Source of the DNA: Arcuatula senhousia
Taxonomy: Eukaryota; Mollusca; Bivalvia; Mytilida; Mytilidae
DNA length: 64,000 nt
NCBI GenBank assembly: GCA_963971305.1
Contig: OZ020313.1
Coordinates: forward strand, 22,517,260-22,581,259
Direction of reading: 5' to 3'
In this document: one piece after another, positions 11,643 to 40,000 of the stretch
Layout: each line of letters starts with the position of its first letter
Position numbering within the stretch: the stretch's first letter is position 1
Program-made: the position numbers and the translations under genes
Notes under the pieces: model-generated
Database searches by the model: none
Told to the model about the DNA's origin: nothing
The model's input: only the letters and a program-made list of their open reading frames with translations

Positions 11643-13058
11643 AGTATACATGTATGCACAATAAAAAATTTGAGTAGCACTTCCATTTGTGTTATTCAAA
11701 ATATCAAAAATTCAATAAGCCCACATCAAATTTTAGGGGCTAAATGCTCGTCATTTGACTGGGTGAGTGTTAATTTCAAAACCTGGCATTGCTTTTACCC
11801 TAGCACATTTTGTTAATAATGTGGCTGTCCTACCAAGGAAGTTCAGGCTTTGGTGTTTGACTCTGGTCTGAGTCTTTGTGCAATGATTGACCGTGTCCCA
11901 ACCAGTGTGCTTTGTCTACTACCCATCTCTACTTTCATCGTGATTCTTTATACATGTAGCTAAAACACCTTGACCTATATAAAACATACTTAGTCTAGAA
12001 AGGCTAATAAACTTTGGACATATTCATTGACAGTTGATGATCATAAGTATATAGGAGTCACATGACAGTAAGACTTCTGAAAAGTCTCATGATTCCATAC
12101 AACATTTACAATAATAGAAATGTGAAGTGATGGACATTATCGGGACTTACATCTCTTATTATTATTTTAACATACTGTCAGTATTGATGCTGTTTGGCGA
12201 TACTACCATTGACTTCCCTTTTGACATTTTGGGAAAATTGAAATAAAAGAAGTAGCAAGAAATGTATTGTAAAGATATTACCATGTTTACTGTTACACAG
12301 AATTATATTTTTTGAAAACTGAAATGAATATTGAATACTATACCATCTACATGTACCTATTTTTATTTTTGCTTGAACATATTTTAAATATGATGCATGT
12401 ACTTAATTGCCTAAATTGATATCTTGATTAACTTACATGACTTATTAAAATTCCTATTTATTTTCCTCCATCTAGAAAACTATGATAAATTTTAACAATT
12501 TAATTAGATAAAAAAGTTTGTACAATTAGCCACATGGCTTATCGTACAATTGTTTGCATGGGGAGCCACTGCCAAATCATAAATTTCACATAATATGTCA
12601 AATGTTTGGTCTTTGTAAACACATGTAGTTTATTTGCCCGTTATTGTGCACACCCACATGTGTTGCTCTGAAATCATTTACTGGACATACCAGAAGGCAT
12701 GGGAGGGCTAATTGTGCATTATTTTAGTGGATTTACAATTTCTACATGGCCCTATTCACCATGTTCACTTGCTTTATTAATTTGTAAATTGTTCAGACTG
12801 AGTTCTAATGTACATGAACATTTACATGTAGGGTCCATACTAGTATACATGTGTGTTCTTACCAGCATATGATGATGTTTTTTTTCTCAAAGTCCATGTC
12901 CAAGACTTTTGCCATCAAATTTCTTTCATTATACATGTAAAATGTATTTATCATGAAAGTCACTTGGGAATTTACAAATGTACAACATTTGTACATGTAC
13001 AATGTACAGGAGAATATCTTCATGTAGGTTACATGTATATATATTTTATACTTTGTAG
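11643..13058. other. Region upstream of MASTL, first exon not found
   Basis: AT-rich DNA rich in TACATGTA-like palindromes, for example around 12990-13030. MASTL must have its start codon exon here or further upstream, because the first visible exon begins at a splice acceptor. I could not find a convincing ATG exon ending in phase 0. Confidence 0.5.
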
Positions 13059-28727
<15,669 letters not shown>

Positions 28728-28782
28728 TTAGACTCTCCCAGAAGACTGATGGAATGGAGTACATGTAAACTGTGATATGAGA

Positions 28783-28788
28783 AATAAA
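28783..28788 (+). terminator. Probable MASTL polyadenylation signal
   Basis: A perfect AATAAA lies 56 bases after the MASTL stop and is followed by a T/GT-rich stretch. The resulting 3' UTR would be very short. No transcript evidence is available here. Confidence 0.55.
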
Positions 28789-28789
28789 A

Positions 28790-31060
28790 GATTGTGATAA
28801 CAGTTTTAGATGTGACATTTATTTTATGTATGAGCTTTATTGTTGAAAATTTTAATAGTTTTCAATATGTTTGTTTGACTGACTGAATAATTAAATCTTA
28901 ATATTAATTTGAAAAGCTTCACATAATTTTTCAGAATTGTTTGTTTACTAGTAAGGCAAGACAAATTAAACTTAAAAAGAATCTTTTTCTATTTCAATAA
29001 GAATATAGGATTTTTGAATTTTTTCAGCATTGTACATGTTTTTTTGTCAAACACATATTTAAAAACAAAATGTAGTTAATTTGTAATTTGTTTTATTTCT
29101 ATAAGAAAAAAAATGTGAGTTTTGACTTAAATTTATTTTGAGAAGCGTATTTTCCTTAAGAAGTAATGCATGACTGGCAAATGGCAAGGTTTATTCATAC
29201 AGTCTAATACTATTGACTGTAAATTCTATAGTTGTGTTTCAAATACTTTTATCATGTTATTTCTGATCTTGATTTATTTTAATAGAATAGATTATGATTG
29301 TAATTAGCAGGATCACTTCCATGTGTAGGAGGTTTATACATGTGTATATAAAAATCATTGATATCAAAGATGGACCTTCGTTTTAAGATCTATAGTAAAA
29401 TGTTGTACTTCAAACTTATAAGATACCGATTTTATGATGATTATTGTGCCCTTAAAATGTATGATAATCATTGGCATTAAATTTGAACAATTAAAAAGGA
29501 CTTCAAATTGATTTTTCATTCATGTGGAATTTTTTTTTACACAACATGTTAATAAAAGAAAAATGCCCATACTGAATATTTCATCAATAGTTTATTATAG
29601 GTTTAAATATCTTTGGTGCCCTTGGTACAATTAAGCATTACATGTAATTTATGTTACAAAGAGCCGTTTTATAAACAGAATTTTGATATACTTGTACGTG
29701 TACCATATTTGCTATGATGGTATGGGGCTTTTGATGATATGCAGATTATATGTAAACAGAGATAAAGATATAGGTTATACCCTAATCAGTTAGAATGTTA
29801 TTTTAGGGCTTCTTAAGCTATACACCTTGTATGCATGGTTAGTATAGCGGGTTTGTACAATTATTTGGATTCAACATAAGTGCCTTTCAATAAATATTTA
29901 GATTTCAATGTTTGGCAGAATTTTGGAATGTTTTCTGAGTGAAAATAATATTTTGATTTAAAAACTACCTTTTGTTAGAGGTTATTATCTGGAAAATGCT
30001 ATTACAATAAGGTCCTGTATATTTGTATTATCAATCATGTACATGTAAAAATACAGATATTCTTGCCAGACTTTCAATTTCTTCATTATTGTATCATCTG
30101 AACTCAAAGTATGTGGTAACACATTGGGGACACATAAGTTGTCTTGCTTCTTAGTCTGTCACACTAAAAGAAAATAATGAGATGTGAAATTAGTGTAGGC
30201 GACACAGCGCACAATCAAGCGGATATTCAGAAAAAAACATAATGTAAACACACATTACATCAGGGTATTAACAAATAAAAATCATTATAAGATTTAACCT
30301 ATCTCATCAAGTTCATGGTTGATCGATCACAGAAAATGAGTGTGTTTAGCTTAGGTTTACCTATAGGTTTAGTTACTTTAAGAAGAAAGCATTATATCAT
30401 CATGAAACTTTTTACACATACCATTACCAGGATAAAAGCATAAAAAAATCATCAATAAATTACAGTCATGGCATCACCTTCGTGTGGAAAATTGTTGCAA
30501 GGCAGGACATTGTGTCTTTTGGACATATACTTGTGTATCTGATACTCCCCCATGATGAATGGATGAATATGTTTGATTAACAGATCTTTGTAGCATATTG
30601 AAGATGTATAAATTCTATTTTAGAATTTTCTCTGACTGCACCTTATAAATTAGAATTTTCTCACACTGCATCTTTATTACAAGTATTGTTTTTGTACAAT
30701 CACAAACACTGTGGATGTATAATATTTAGCAATGTTATGGTTTCTGTGTGCAGAAAATTGGTTTCCCTGCAATTTTTGTTGTTGTAGCTCATTATTAATA
30801 TGAAATTTTGATATGATGATTCTATTCACTTTAAGAAGCTGGTGGGGGTCAAAGTTTGGCCATGCCCCCAAAAAGTATTGTTGTCCAATTTTGAAAATAT
30901 TTTTATCATTAGAAAAAGGCAATCAGATAAGCAATATCTAAGACCTTTTTTGAGAAAATAGGGGGTTAAAGGGACTTGAAATGTCAATTACATCAGTTTG
31001 TCTGGATAAATGGGTTTTATGCAATTGCTTTAAATGAAGCAGACCACCACTTGCCAATTT
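28790..31060. other. Intergenic DNA downstream of MASTL
   Basis: AT-rich sequence with no coding signal. A short relative of the 17.3/27.9-kb repeat family lies near 30170-30230. Nothing else is recognised. Confidence 0.5.
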
Positions 31061-31063
31061 TTT

Positions 31064-32001
31064 GTCTCGCCTGCGAAGCAGAGCGGGACATAGGTGTTAC
31101 TTTACCGGCGGCGGCGGCGGCGGCGGCGACGGCGGCGGCGGCGACGGCGGCGACGGCGGCGTTAACTTTTTGAAAAAGTTTTATGAGCACCTCCATATCT
31201 CAAGAACTATTGGTCCTGGGTTGATGAAACTTGGTATGCATATGCCCCAGTAGTAGCTTAGCACAGTTGCATCCCCATCTTTTGACCTTGACCTTGATTT
31301 TCCGGTTGAGTGACTTTGACAATTTTCAATACATATAATAGCAATGAAAAAGTTTTGCGAGCACCTCCATATCTCAAGAACTATAGGTCCTGGGTTGATG
31401 AAACTTGGTATGCATATGCCCCAGTAGTAGCTTAGCACAGTTGCATCCTCATCTTTTGACCTTGACCTTGATTTTCCGGTTGAGTGACTTTGACAATTTT
31501 CAATACATATAATAGCAATGAAAAAGTTTTGCGAGCACCTCCATATCTCAAGAACTATAGGTCCTAGGTTGATGAAACTTAGTATGCATATGCCTCAGTA
31601 GTAGCTTAGCACAGTTGCATCCCCATCTTTTGACCTTGACCTTGATTTTTCGGTTGAGTGACTTTGACAATTTTCAATACATATAATAGCAATGGAAAAG
31701 TTTTGCGAGCACCTCCATATCTCAAACACTATAGGTCCTAGGTTGATGAAACTTGGTATGCATATTCCCCAGTAGTAGCTTAGCACATTTGCATCCCCAT
31801 CTTTTGACCTTGACCTTGATTTTCCGGTTGAGTGACTTTGATTATTTTTATTGCATATATTTGCAATGTTTAAGTTCTATAAACATCTTTTGATCTCAGA
31901 AACTGAAAATCCATGTAAATTCAAAATATAGTGGAAGTAAGAAAGAATAATTGTTTCTGATGGTGCCGGCAGGCGAGACATACTTTAGTGTTAACTCTTG
32001 T
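31064..32001. mobile_element. Tandem-repeat element with (GGC)n block, copy A
   Basis: It opens GTCTCGCCTGCGAAGCAGAG and ends GCCGGCAGGCGAGAC then ATACTTTAGTGTTAACTCTTG, so GTCTCGCCTGC forms a terminal inverted repeat. After the opening come a (GGC/GAC)n microsatellite at about 31108-31162 and four tandem units of about 176 bp. The same layout recurs at 33609-34310. No coding capacity. Confidence 0.85.
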
Positions 32002-32402
32002 TTTTATTACTAACCTCTTAAGGTAGCTTTCTGTTTCATTTTGTGATTTTGACTTTGTGCGCCCCACTGTTTCAGAGAAAAATTCTTTTTTGATCATATT
32101 ATTTTCATTGTATTCCTCAATGATTAAACAGTAAATTCTTTCAACTGTCAAATTATGTTATCAGATGCATAAATAACATAGAAACATTAATATGACAGAA
32201 TTTTTTTAGGACTACTATTAAAAAGAATTATATCAAGTCTACAATATTTTTTTTTTCAACACACCCATTTGACTCCATTTTATAATGCTTCCTTAAATGG
32301 ATCAACATCACATTAAAATTTCATAACATTGTGTCACCTTCAACCTTAGCTGTAAATCAGAATTTGATGGAAAGCAAGTCCCAGAATACATGTACATAAG
32401 AT

Positions 32403-32480
32403 TAAAGGAGAGCCAGTGTTGTAGTGGTCACTGACACCAAGGTTTGTGGTTTGAACCCCGTCTAGGGTAAAAATTTCATG
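32403..32480 (+). repeat. tRNA-derived SINE head, tentative
   Basis: GTTGTAGTGGTCACTG resembles a polymerase III A box and GGTTTGAACCCC a B box (canonical GGTTCGANTCC), at a spacing normal for tRNA-derived SINEs. No intact tRNA cloverleaf forms that I can see. It lies just upstream of the RT-like remnant. Confidence 0.45.
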
Positions 32481-32526
32481 AACCAATTTCTTACTCTCTC
32501 TCGAATCAAATTGCTTTACGTCTTTC

Positions 32527-33110
32527 TTGGATTTGCACCTCGAATTTGACCCAGGTGGTCATCTCAGTACAAAAATTTACAATAAACGAGATTTTAATTT
32601 TCAAATTATTAATTTTCCTAATCTACAGAGCAATATACCTACTTCCCCTGCATACAGTGTTTATATTTCACAACTTATTCGATATGCCAGAGCTTGCACA
32701 CATTTCACAGATTTTTTTATCAGACACCGATTTCTTCGTGACCGACTTTTGGAGCAGGGCTATAAGAAAATACGTCTCATACAGTCCCAATTCTTCGTTA
32801 TCAGCCACTAGTAGAAAAGTTCAAAATTGAGTTAAAAGATATGGTAGTTAATTGTTTAAATTAGTGTTTGACTGGTCTGCTGTACTGAGATGATCACCTC
32901 AATATCCCTATTGTGTCTCACAACTATGTTGTGTTCTATGGTCATTACCGCCATAAAACCTGGTTTAACCCACCATTTCGTTTGAAATGCCTGTACCAAG
33001 TCAGGACCATTGCGATCCACCCATTCTCCGGTATGACTGATTCGTTTTTGTCATTTTCTCTGGACTATGAGATTGATCATTCAAGTTCGGTAGTTTTGTT
33101 ATTACCTTAA
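32527..33110 (+). pseudogene. RT-like retroelement ORF tail, copy on plus strand
   Basis: It encodes DLHLEFDPGGHLSTKIYNKR, NFQIINFPNLQSNIPTSPAY, SQLIRYARACTHF and RHRFLRDRLLEQGYKKIRLI. The following 32870-33110 reads like the tail region of the copy at 6480-6775 (HKTWFNPPFRLKCLYQVRTI). The two copies are close in sequence. The N-terminal RT part is missing. Confidence 0.65.
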
Positions 33111-33608
33111 TTGACAAAACTTGTGAGGATGAACTCATGGAATGGTGCTATTCCTTCAGAAGGGACGAAAAAACGTTGTGTGTATTTGGAGAGCAATACT
33201 CCATGCATTTTTAAGACCCCTTTGTAGAGTTTGATAAGAGTAGGCTAAATGGGGCCCACTACAAAGGCCACAAACTGCTAGCCGGAGAGGGATTCACATA
33301 AGCATCAAGCTTGTTTCCCTATCCAAGATAAACAAAAGCATTTGGCTATAATGAATAATCGGAGACTTTTTAACAAAAAGTTAAACCAAATATTTCCATT
33401 TGAATGCCATGCTTGATTTTGGTGTGTCATAAGGATTTGTTTTGTTCTGTTGGCCAGATTTGACTGTTGGCACATATGGGTATGTTGCAACAAGCAGGAA
33501 CAGCTCAACCCTTCCAAAGCATGTGAGTAATAACTCTCTTTACAACTTCAAATTGTGTTGTTGATTACTTTTCATTTGTTTTGTGTGTTTTTATGTTGTC
33601 TGTTTTTT

Positions 33609-34310
33609 TCTCGCCTGTGTAGCAGAGCGGGACATAGGTGTTACTTTACTGGCGGCGGTGGTGGTGATGGCAGCGTTAACCTTTTGGAAAAGTTTTAATT
33701 TCAAGAACTATAAGTCCTAGGTTGATAAAACTTGGTATGCATATGCCCCAGTAGTAGCTAAGCACAGTTGCATCCCCATCTTTTGATATTCCGGTTGAAT
33801 GACTGACAATTTTCAATACATATAATAGCAATGGAAAAGTTTTGCGAGCACCTCCATATCTCAAGAACTATAGGTCCTAGGTTGATAAAAATTGGTATGC
33901 ATATGCCCCAGTAGTAGCTAAGCACAGTTGCATCCCCATCTTTTGACCTTGACCTTGATATTCCGGTTGAGTGACTTTGACAATTTTCAATACATATAAT
34001 AGCAATGGAAAAGTTTTGTGAGCATCTCCATATCTCAAGAACTATAGATCCTAGGTTGATGAAACTTGGTATGCATTTGTCCTAGTAATAGCTTAGCACA
34101 GTTGCATCCCCATCTTTTGACCTTGACCTTGATTTTCTGGTTGAGTGACTTTGATTATTTTTATTGCATATATTAGCAATGTTTAAGTTCTGATCTTTTG
34201 ATCTCAGAAACTGAAAATTCATGTTACTTCAAAATATAGTGGAAGTAAAAGAGAATAATAGTTTCTGATAGTGCCGGTAGGCGAGACATACTTTAGTGTT
34301 AACTCTTGTT
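33609..34310. mobile_element. Tandem-repeat element with (GGC)n block, copy B
   Basis: Same family as 31064-32001: TCTCGCCTGTGTAGCAGAGC at the left, a short GGC-rich block, about three 176-bp units, and the end GGTAGGCGAGACATACTTTA. The internal units contain small deletions, so it is an older or rearranged copy. Confidence 0.82.
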
Positions 34311-35290
34311 TTTCATTTGTGATTGTTTTAACTGATTTGTTTTTGCCCTCTCTGACTTTTGACATTCAAATGCCCCATTGGTACCTCTCTGCTTCTTGAA
34401 CTAAGAAATCTAGTGCCTGGACATATATAGCCTTAAGGTTTAAACAAATTAAAATTTAGTTGAAATCTGAGTTTGTGTTTGACATTAAACCTAAGGTAGG
34501 AAAAAGGACATTCACTTGGGGCAGAACAAGATCAACCTAGGTAATGTAATATGTAACCTATGTTGTCCCGAATGTACACTTTTATTTATTTATTAGATCA
34601 TTGACCTATACAAAACGGGTCACCCGCATTCTGTTTCATTTTTAATCCAGGAAAATTAATATACCCAAGGTGCCCTGGGAGTGAATGTGGAATGCACCCT
34701 TAGATATCTGGTATAATTTCCACACAAAAGTGAGAACCTATCTGAAGTTGATGTTTTCATCCTAAGAAGTATCCTCTTCCATAAAATGGAAGTGATGTCA
34801 CATACAAATTTTGTCCCCTGCAAAAATGTGACCGAGGGACATCCCTGTATAAGTGCCTCTGTTATGCTTTTACGTCACCTGCAAAGTGACACATAGGGGG
34901 CACTTAGGCTCTATACATCATCTTAAGGTGTCCCCATCATCCTGCATAGTCACAAAAAATTTCCATCACAGTTTCCTAGGACTTCATGTCACAGCTTCTT
35001 AATATTTGGAATGTAGCTTTCTACTTCAATATTTTATTATGGTGTAAAGAAATTTTATGCAAAACCAGTATATCATCTTCTTCATGTTTACTGAATATTT
35101 ACAACACAGCCAACACACATATTCCATGGAAACTGACATTCTAGTTGTGGAAGCAGCTCCCCCAAAACCACAGACATATTTTGATGAAATTGTGTACAGT
35201 TGTTAGGCATTATGATCACATGTAATAAATGATCTTGTTATCTAGGTAACTAATCATAATTAATAGGCAACAATAATATCATAGAAATAG
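34311..35290. other. Intergenic DNA between the convergent genes
   Basis: No gene or clear element. A short piece near 34360-34400 belongs to the dispersed family also found at 27120 and 46310. Confidence 0.45.
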
Positions 35291-36962
35291 TTTATTCAGA
35301 GAAATAATTTTTCAGTGTTTTACAAAAAATATAACAAATACAAAGATTACCTTTATGAGAAAACTACTGGTACATGTACTTTAAATATTGCAAATCATTA
35401 AAAAGTCTTGTGTCATCTAATTCTGTACACTTATTCTGTTTACTATTTTGAAATAAAGTTTCTTAAATAAATTTCTAAAAATCCATGAATCAAAAAGTTT
35501 TAGTTTTGTTAAAATGTAAAAAAAGTCTCTTGTGATTATATATTTCTTAAAGCATAGGATTTCTTTAACAAATACAATTTTGAGGTAAAGAAACATTGAG
35601 ACTACTTTCCTGTCTTTAAATTTAAAATCTTACCTAAGTTGTACTGACAAAATTGAACAGCTCATTGCAAGAAAGTAGAACATGTAATTTAAAAGATGCA
35701 TGGACAATTATTACTAGCATTGGATAATCAGGTTCTGATGTAAAATAAAAGTAAAATTTACTTCAAGACACTAATTGGTGTCTTTCATTTGAATAGCAAT
35801 TTACTTTATGTTGCAGTTTTAACAATAAGGAAAAGAGAGAAAAAACTTGAACATAGACAATAACCCACATTGTAAATATGTAAACTTTCCAAACATAACA
35901 GACTATGTACAAATAAATAGAATAACAATATAAAGTGCATCACAGTTAGTTATACAATTTGGCAGTCTTTGAGACTATTCATGGAAAAGTATAAAATAAA
36001 TTAAAGATCAAAATAGTAAAATGTTCTACAAACACAGCAGATATATTACAGTAATTATGGTTCCTTCTTTCTTTTATCTCATTAAATATAAACATCACTA
36101 AAAATCCATGTATAACTTATCAAATGGTTAGAAAACCAATATCTTTTTAGAATCAATGTAACATAGTTCAACAAAGCATCATGCATAAAAAGAATAGCTC
36201 TATAATAGATGGCTATGATGCCTTTCCTGGTACTGGTTCAAATAATGTCATATCTATGTATAAATCTACCATACAGTACAGAAAAAAAGAAAAGCAATTT
36301 TCACTTTCTAAAATTTTTTAACTGCATGTAAATAACTATTTGAGCAATTATTCCATTTGTAAACTTAAGATTCATATTGTTAATCATATACATGATTTAT
36401 GTCATAACAGGAACCACAAGTAATACTTGATATGTTTAAATACAAAAGCTTATTTCTGTATTTATCATCATAACAAAATTTCTATCAAAAGTACTATAAA
36501 TTACATATTGCACAAAAATACATACATAATCATGTTAGAATAAAACTATGCCACATAAAGAAATATTTCATTTTGCATGTTTGTTTTCACAAAAGCTATA
36601 ACCTATTCATAGGCTGGATTTCTCATAATTATCATATAAAGAATAAAAATTCACCCAAATAAGTCATACGACTACAAATATGATAAAGATTATCCACTTA
36701 TAAACCTTAAATACCGTTTTTACATAAAACAAAGTTTGTTATGAGTTACACGTATAAAGAAATTGCTGCAGAAACTCTAATGTACCTTTATAAAGTACAT
36801 TGCAAGATATAGATACAACACTACATAAGATTAGGCATTCTTAACCAATAATGGATTCTGTATATCTAATCCACACTATGCTGTATTGCTTATTATGCTA
36901 TTACCCAATGTATTTGTGACTGTTTTTGAACAAATAGGACTGGGAGAAAGATGTTGATTCTA
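35291..36962 (-). other. Probable 3' UTR and downstream DNA of the F-box/LRR gene
   Basis: This AT-rich stretch carries no recognisable mobile element, unlike its surroundings. A minus-strand AATAAA lies at 35291-35296 and could be the polyadenylation signal, giving a 3' UTR of about 1.7 kb. This is weak, positional evidence only. Confidence 0.3.
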
Positions 36963-37053
36963 CTACATCTCTATCCTAAGGTTTGGATTGATGTCTTGTA
37001 TCTTCTTTAAATCTTTAACGTTTGAACAGCCATATAGATGTAAAAGTTTCAAT
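36963..37053 (-). CDS. F-box/LRR gene last coding exon
   Basis: It encodes the last LRR, LKLLHLYGCSNVKDLKKIQD, then INPNLRIEM and TAG. Acceptor TATTGCAG. The reading frame agrees with the whole chain. Confidence 0.93.
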
Positions 37054-40000
37054 CTGCAATAAAAGTAAAAAACATGTTTGAGAAAAACAAACAGGTGAAA
37101 TATATTTTTTCAAATTTTCTAATACATATGCACAACAAATCATGACATGGCTCATTGTCTAGCAAAACTTGTGACCTTGACTTTGATCCTTTGCTTATAT
37201 CCAAAGGCTTCTTCCTTATCTCATATTTTTTTATGTGTGTAAGTTCCATGAATTTCTATCAAGGTGTTCAAAAGTTAAGCTCACGAAACCAATCAAAACA
37301 AAACCACAGACAAACAGAAAATCAAATCTATCCAGGAAACGGTCATGTACATGAGATTTTATAAGTCAAAGGGCCATAATTTCGGTGAAAATCAATGTAT
37401 CGGAACAGCATGCAAACTTAATCTGTAACTCATCATGATAGACTCACATAACAAAAATCAGCACAATATCTGCAAATATGTGGGAAAAAAGTCTGAAAAA
37501 CTGTTATTTTTGTGGTTTTCTAAGTCCAAGAGCCATAATTTTGGTGAAAATCATGGGACCAGAACAAAATGTGAACTTGATCTGTAACTCATCATGATAG
37601 ACTCAGATACCAAAAATCTGCTCAATATCTGCAAGCATGTGAAAATAAAGTCCGAAAATCTTGAATAATAGATCAACTATTGTTTGCAAGCTTCCATTGT
37701 AACTGACTCATAATTATTTAAATTTTTAAGCTAAACTTTTACAATGCTTCACTGATTCATACTAACTTTTTACAATGCTTCACTGTTTTGACTAAGCTTT
37801 TACTTTTATAATGCTTAAAGGGAAAGTTCACAAAAAAATGAAAATTTGTCATATGATTTCTAATGCATTATCTAGTTATGCTATATTATTTAAACTTTTA
37901 TATTCAATTTAATAAGCTGATGAAATGGAATTTTATTTTTTATCTTTTGGTTTCTGTCATTTAAAATTGCACAAAACATCTGAATACCACAAAGTCTCCT
38001 TTTGACAGTGACCCACCATTTACCTAATTGCCAATATATAATATTTTTATGTGCATCTATGTTATGGCATTTTAAATAAGTGATAGAAAATCCTTATTAA
38101 AATCATAGACATATAACCCATATGGGTTATATGTCTATGTTAAAATTAACAAAATTGAGTTATTCTTTAATTAGTAATAATGATTTTTTGGTTAAAAATC
38201 AGTTTAAATAAGTCATTTTTTAATTATCAAAGACATATTGCGTTGTGATAATCTTGCATATAAATCACATTATTGTTTTAAATGCTAGAACGAAAATAAA
38301 ATGATCTAATACATAAAACTTTGTTTCTGAATATTCGTATATTAGGTTTTGACACCTGTAGGTATTGATAATTATTTCACCCCAAGTCAGCTGTGACTAA
38401 TTACATTTATGTTTACCTAACCATTACACAGGTACCTGCTGAGAGACAATGACAATAAATTCACATTAATTAACACTTTTAGCAAACCCAGTAGGGGATT
38501 AGAAAATGAATGACCTGTAATTTACATTATTATATCACAATTATTTTCAATGAAATATGATGGCTTACATTTAAATACACAACTTCTTTCTTAATAGTAA
38601 ATAAAAATAATATTTTTTTGAATTATAGGATTTTAATTTTAATTAATTGATAATAAAGTTCAACTTATAAGAAAAAAATAATAGATTAATAAAACGTTTT
38701 TAAAAAGATTATATATAGAAAGTAATTTGAAAATTTTAAATGATCTTGTTGACTTTTGATTATTTCAATTATTTTGTTGGTTATTGGACGTACCACATGA
38801 TCACATAAACGTTTGAACTTATATGATTTTTTGCTACTCAGTAGAAATTCTGATTAACTGAAGTAGTCCCCTAATGTAGAGTAGGGGACTATTTCAAATA
38901 AATAATCTCCAATATCTTTGTTATAAGTTAAGATATGAGAGAAAAAATTTGCACACTGTTATAAAACATTGTTCTGAACAATTTAAGACCATATGTCAAA
39001 AATCGTGAACTTACCCTTTAACCAGTTTGGACTAACCTTTTACAATGTTTTACTAGTTTTGAGACAACAGCATCTGAGACATCTGACAGAAAATTCAGTT
39101 TTGCCTCTTCTAACCTCTGATTGCAAAAGTTGGCTAGCATGGAGACACTGTAAAGAATTAAGAAAGAGAATGCTTAAATAAATGTCAATTAAGAATTGTA
39201 ACTATATTATTAGACAATATTATTATTTGAATATATTGGGTATCATTTACACATTATACATTAATTATAGGATAATTAATTGGGTCGAGTGAATAACCAA
39301 AATATGATCACTAGTCGGTGAACGCACACAGATTTATACGAGTGCGCGGAACTTGTTCCGCGCATGAGTTAAATCTCTGTGCGTTCCCGCACGAGTGATC
39401 ATATTTTGGTTATTCATGAGACCTAATTGATTATCGTATTTATTACATAGATAAAATGCCGCTATTTAATAGTTTTTAATAAATTTATTTGAATGGCGTA
39501 TGAATTTAGACCGCAGGAGTCATGCTGACAACACAATACAATTCACGACGTCATAATTGAGTTTGACCGGAAAGGACGCAAGAGTGAAAATATTTTTGTT
39601 ATTTCACACTGTGAATTTACCAGATTTTATTTCACTGGGAAAAATCGGTATTTCATTATGCATCTATGTAATAAACATACTTATTTTCATGGTCAGGAAA
39701 CTTAAAGGGAAAGTTCACAAAAAAATGAAAATTTGTCATATGATTTCTAATGTATTATCTAATTATGCTATAACATTTAAACTTTTATATTCAATTTAAT
39801 AAGCTGACAAAAATGGAATTTTATTTTTTAACTTTTTGTTTCTGTCATTTTAAATTACAGAAAACATCTGAATACCACAAAGTCTCTTTTTGACAGTGAC
39901 CCACCATTTACCTAATTATTGAATTGCCAATATATTATATTTTTGTGTGCATCTATGTTATGGCATTTTAAATAAGTGATAGATAAATCCTTATCAAAAT

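Noticed and set aside
31062..31253. Gly- or Ala-rich protein
   Set aside because: It is a translation of the (GGC)n microsatellite inside a tandem-repeat element.
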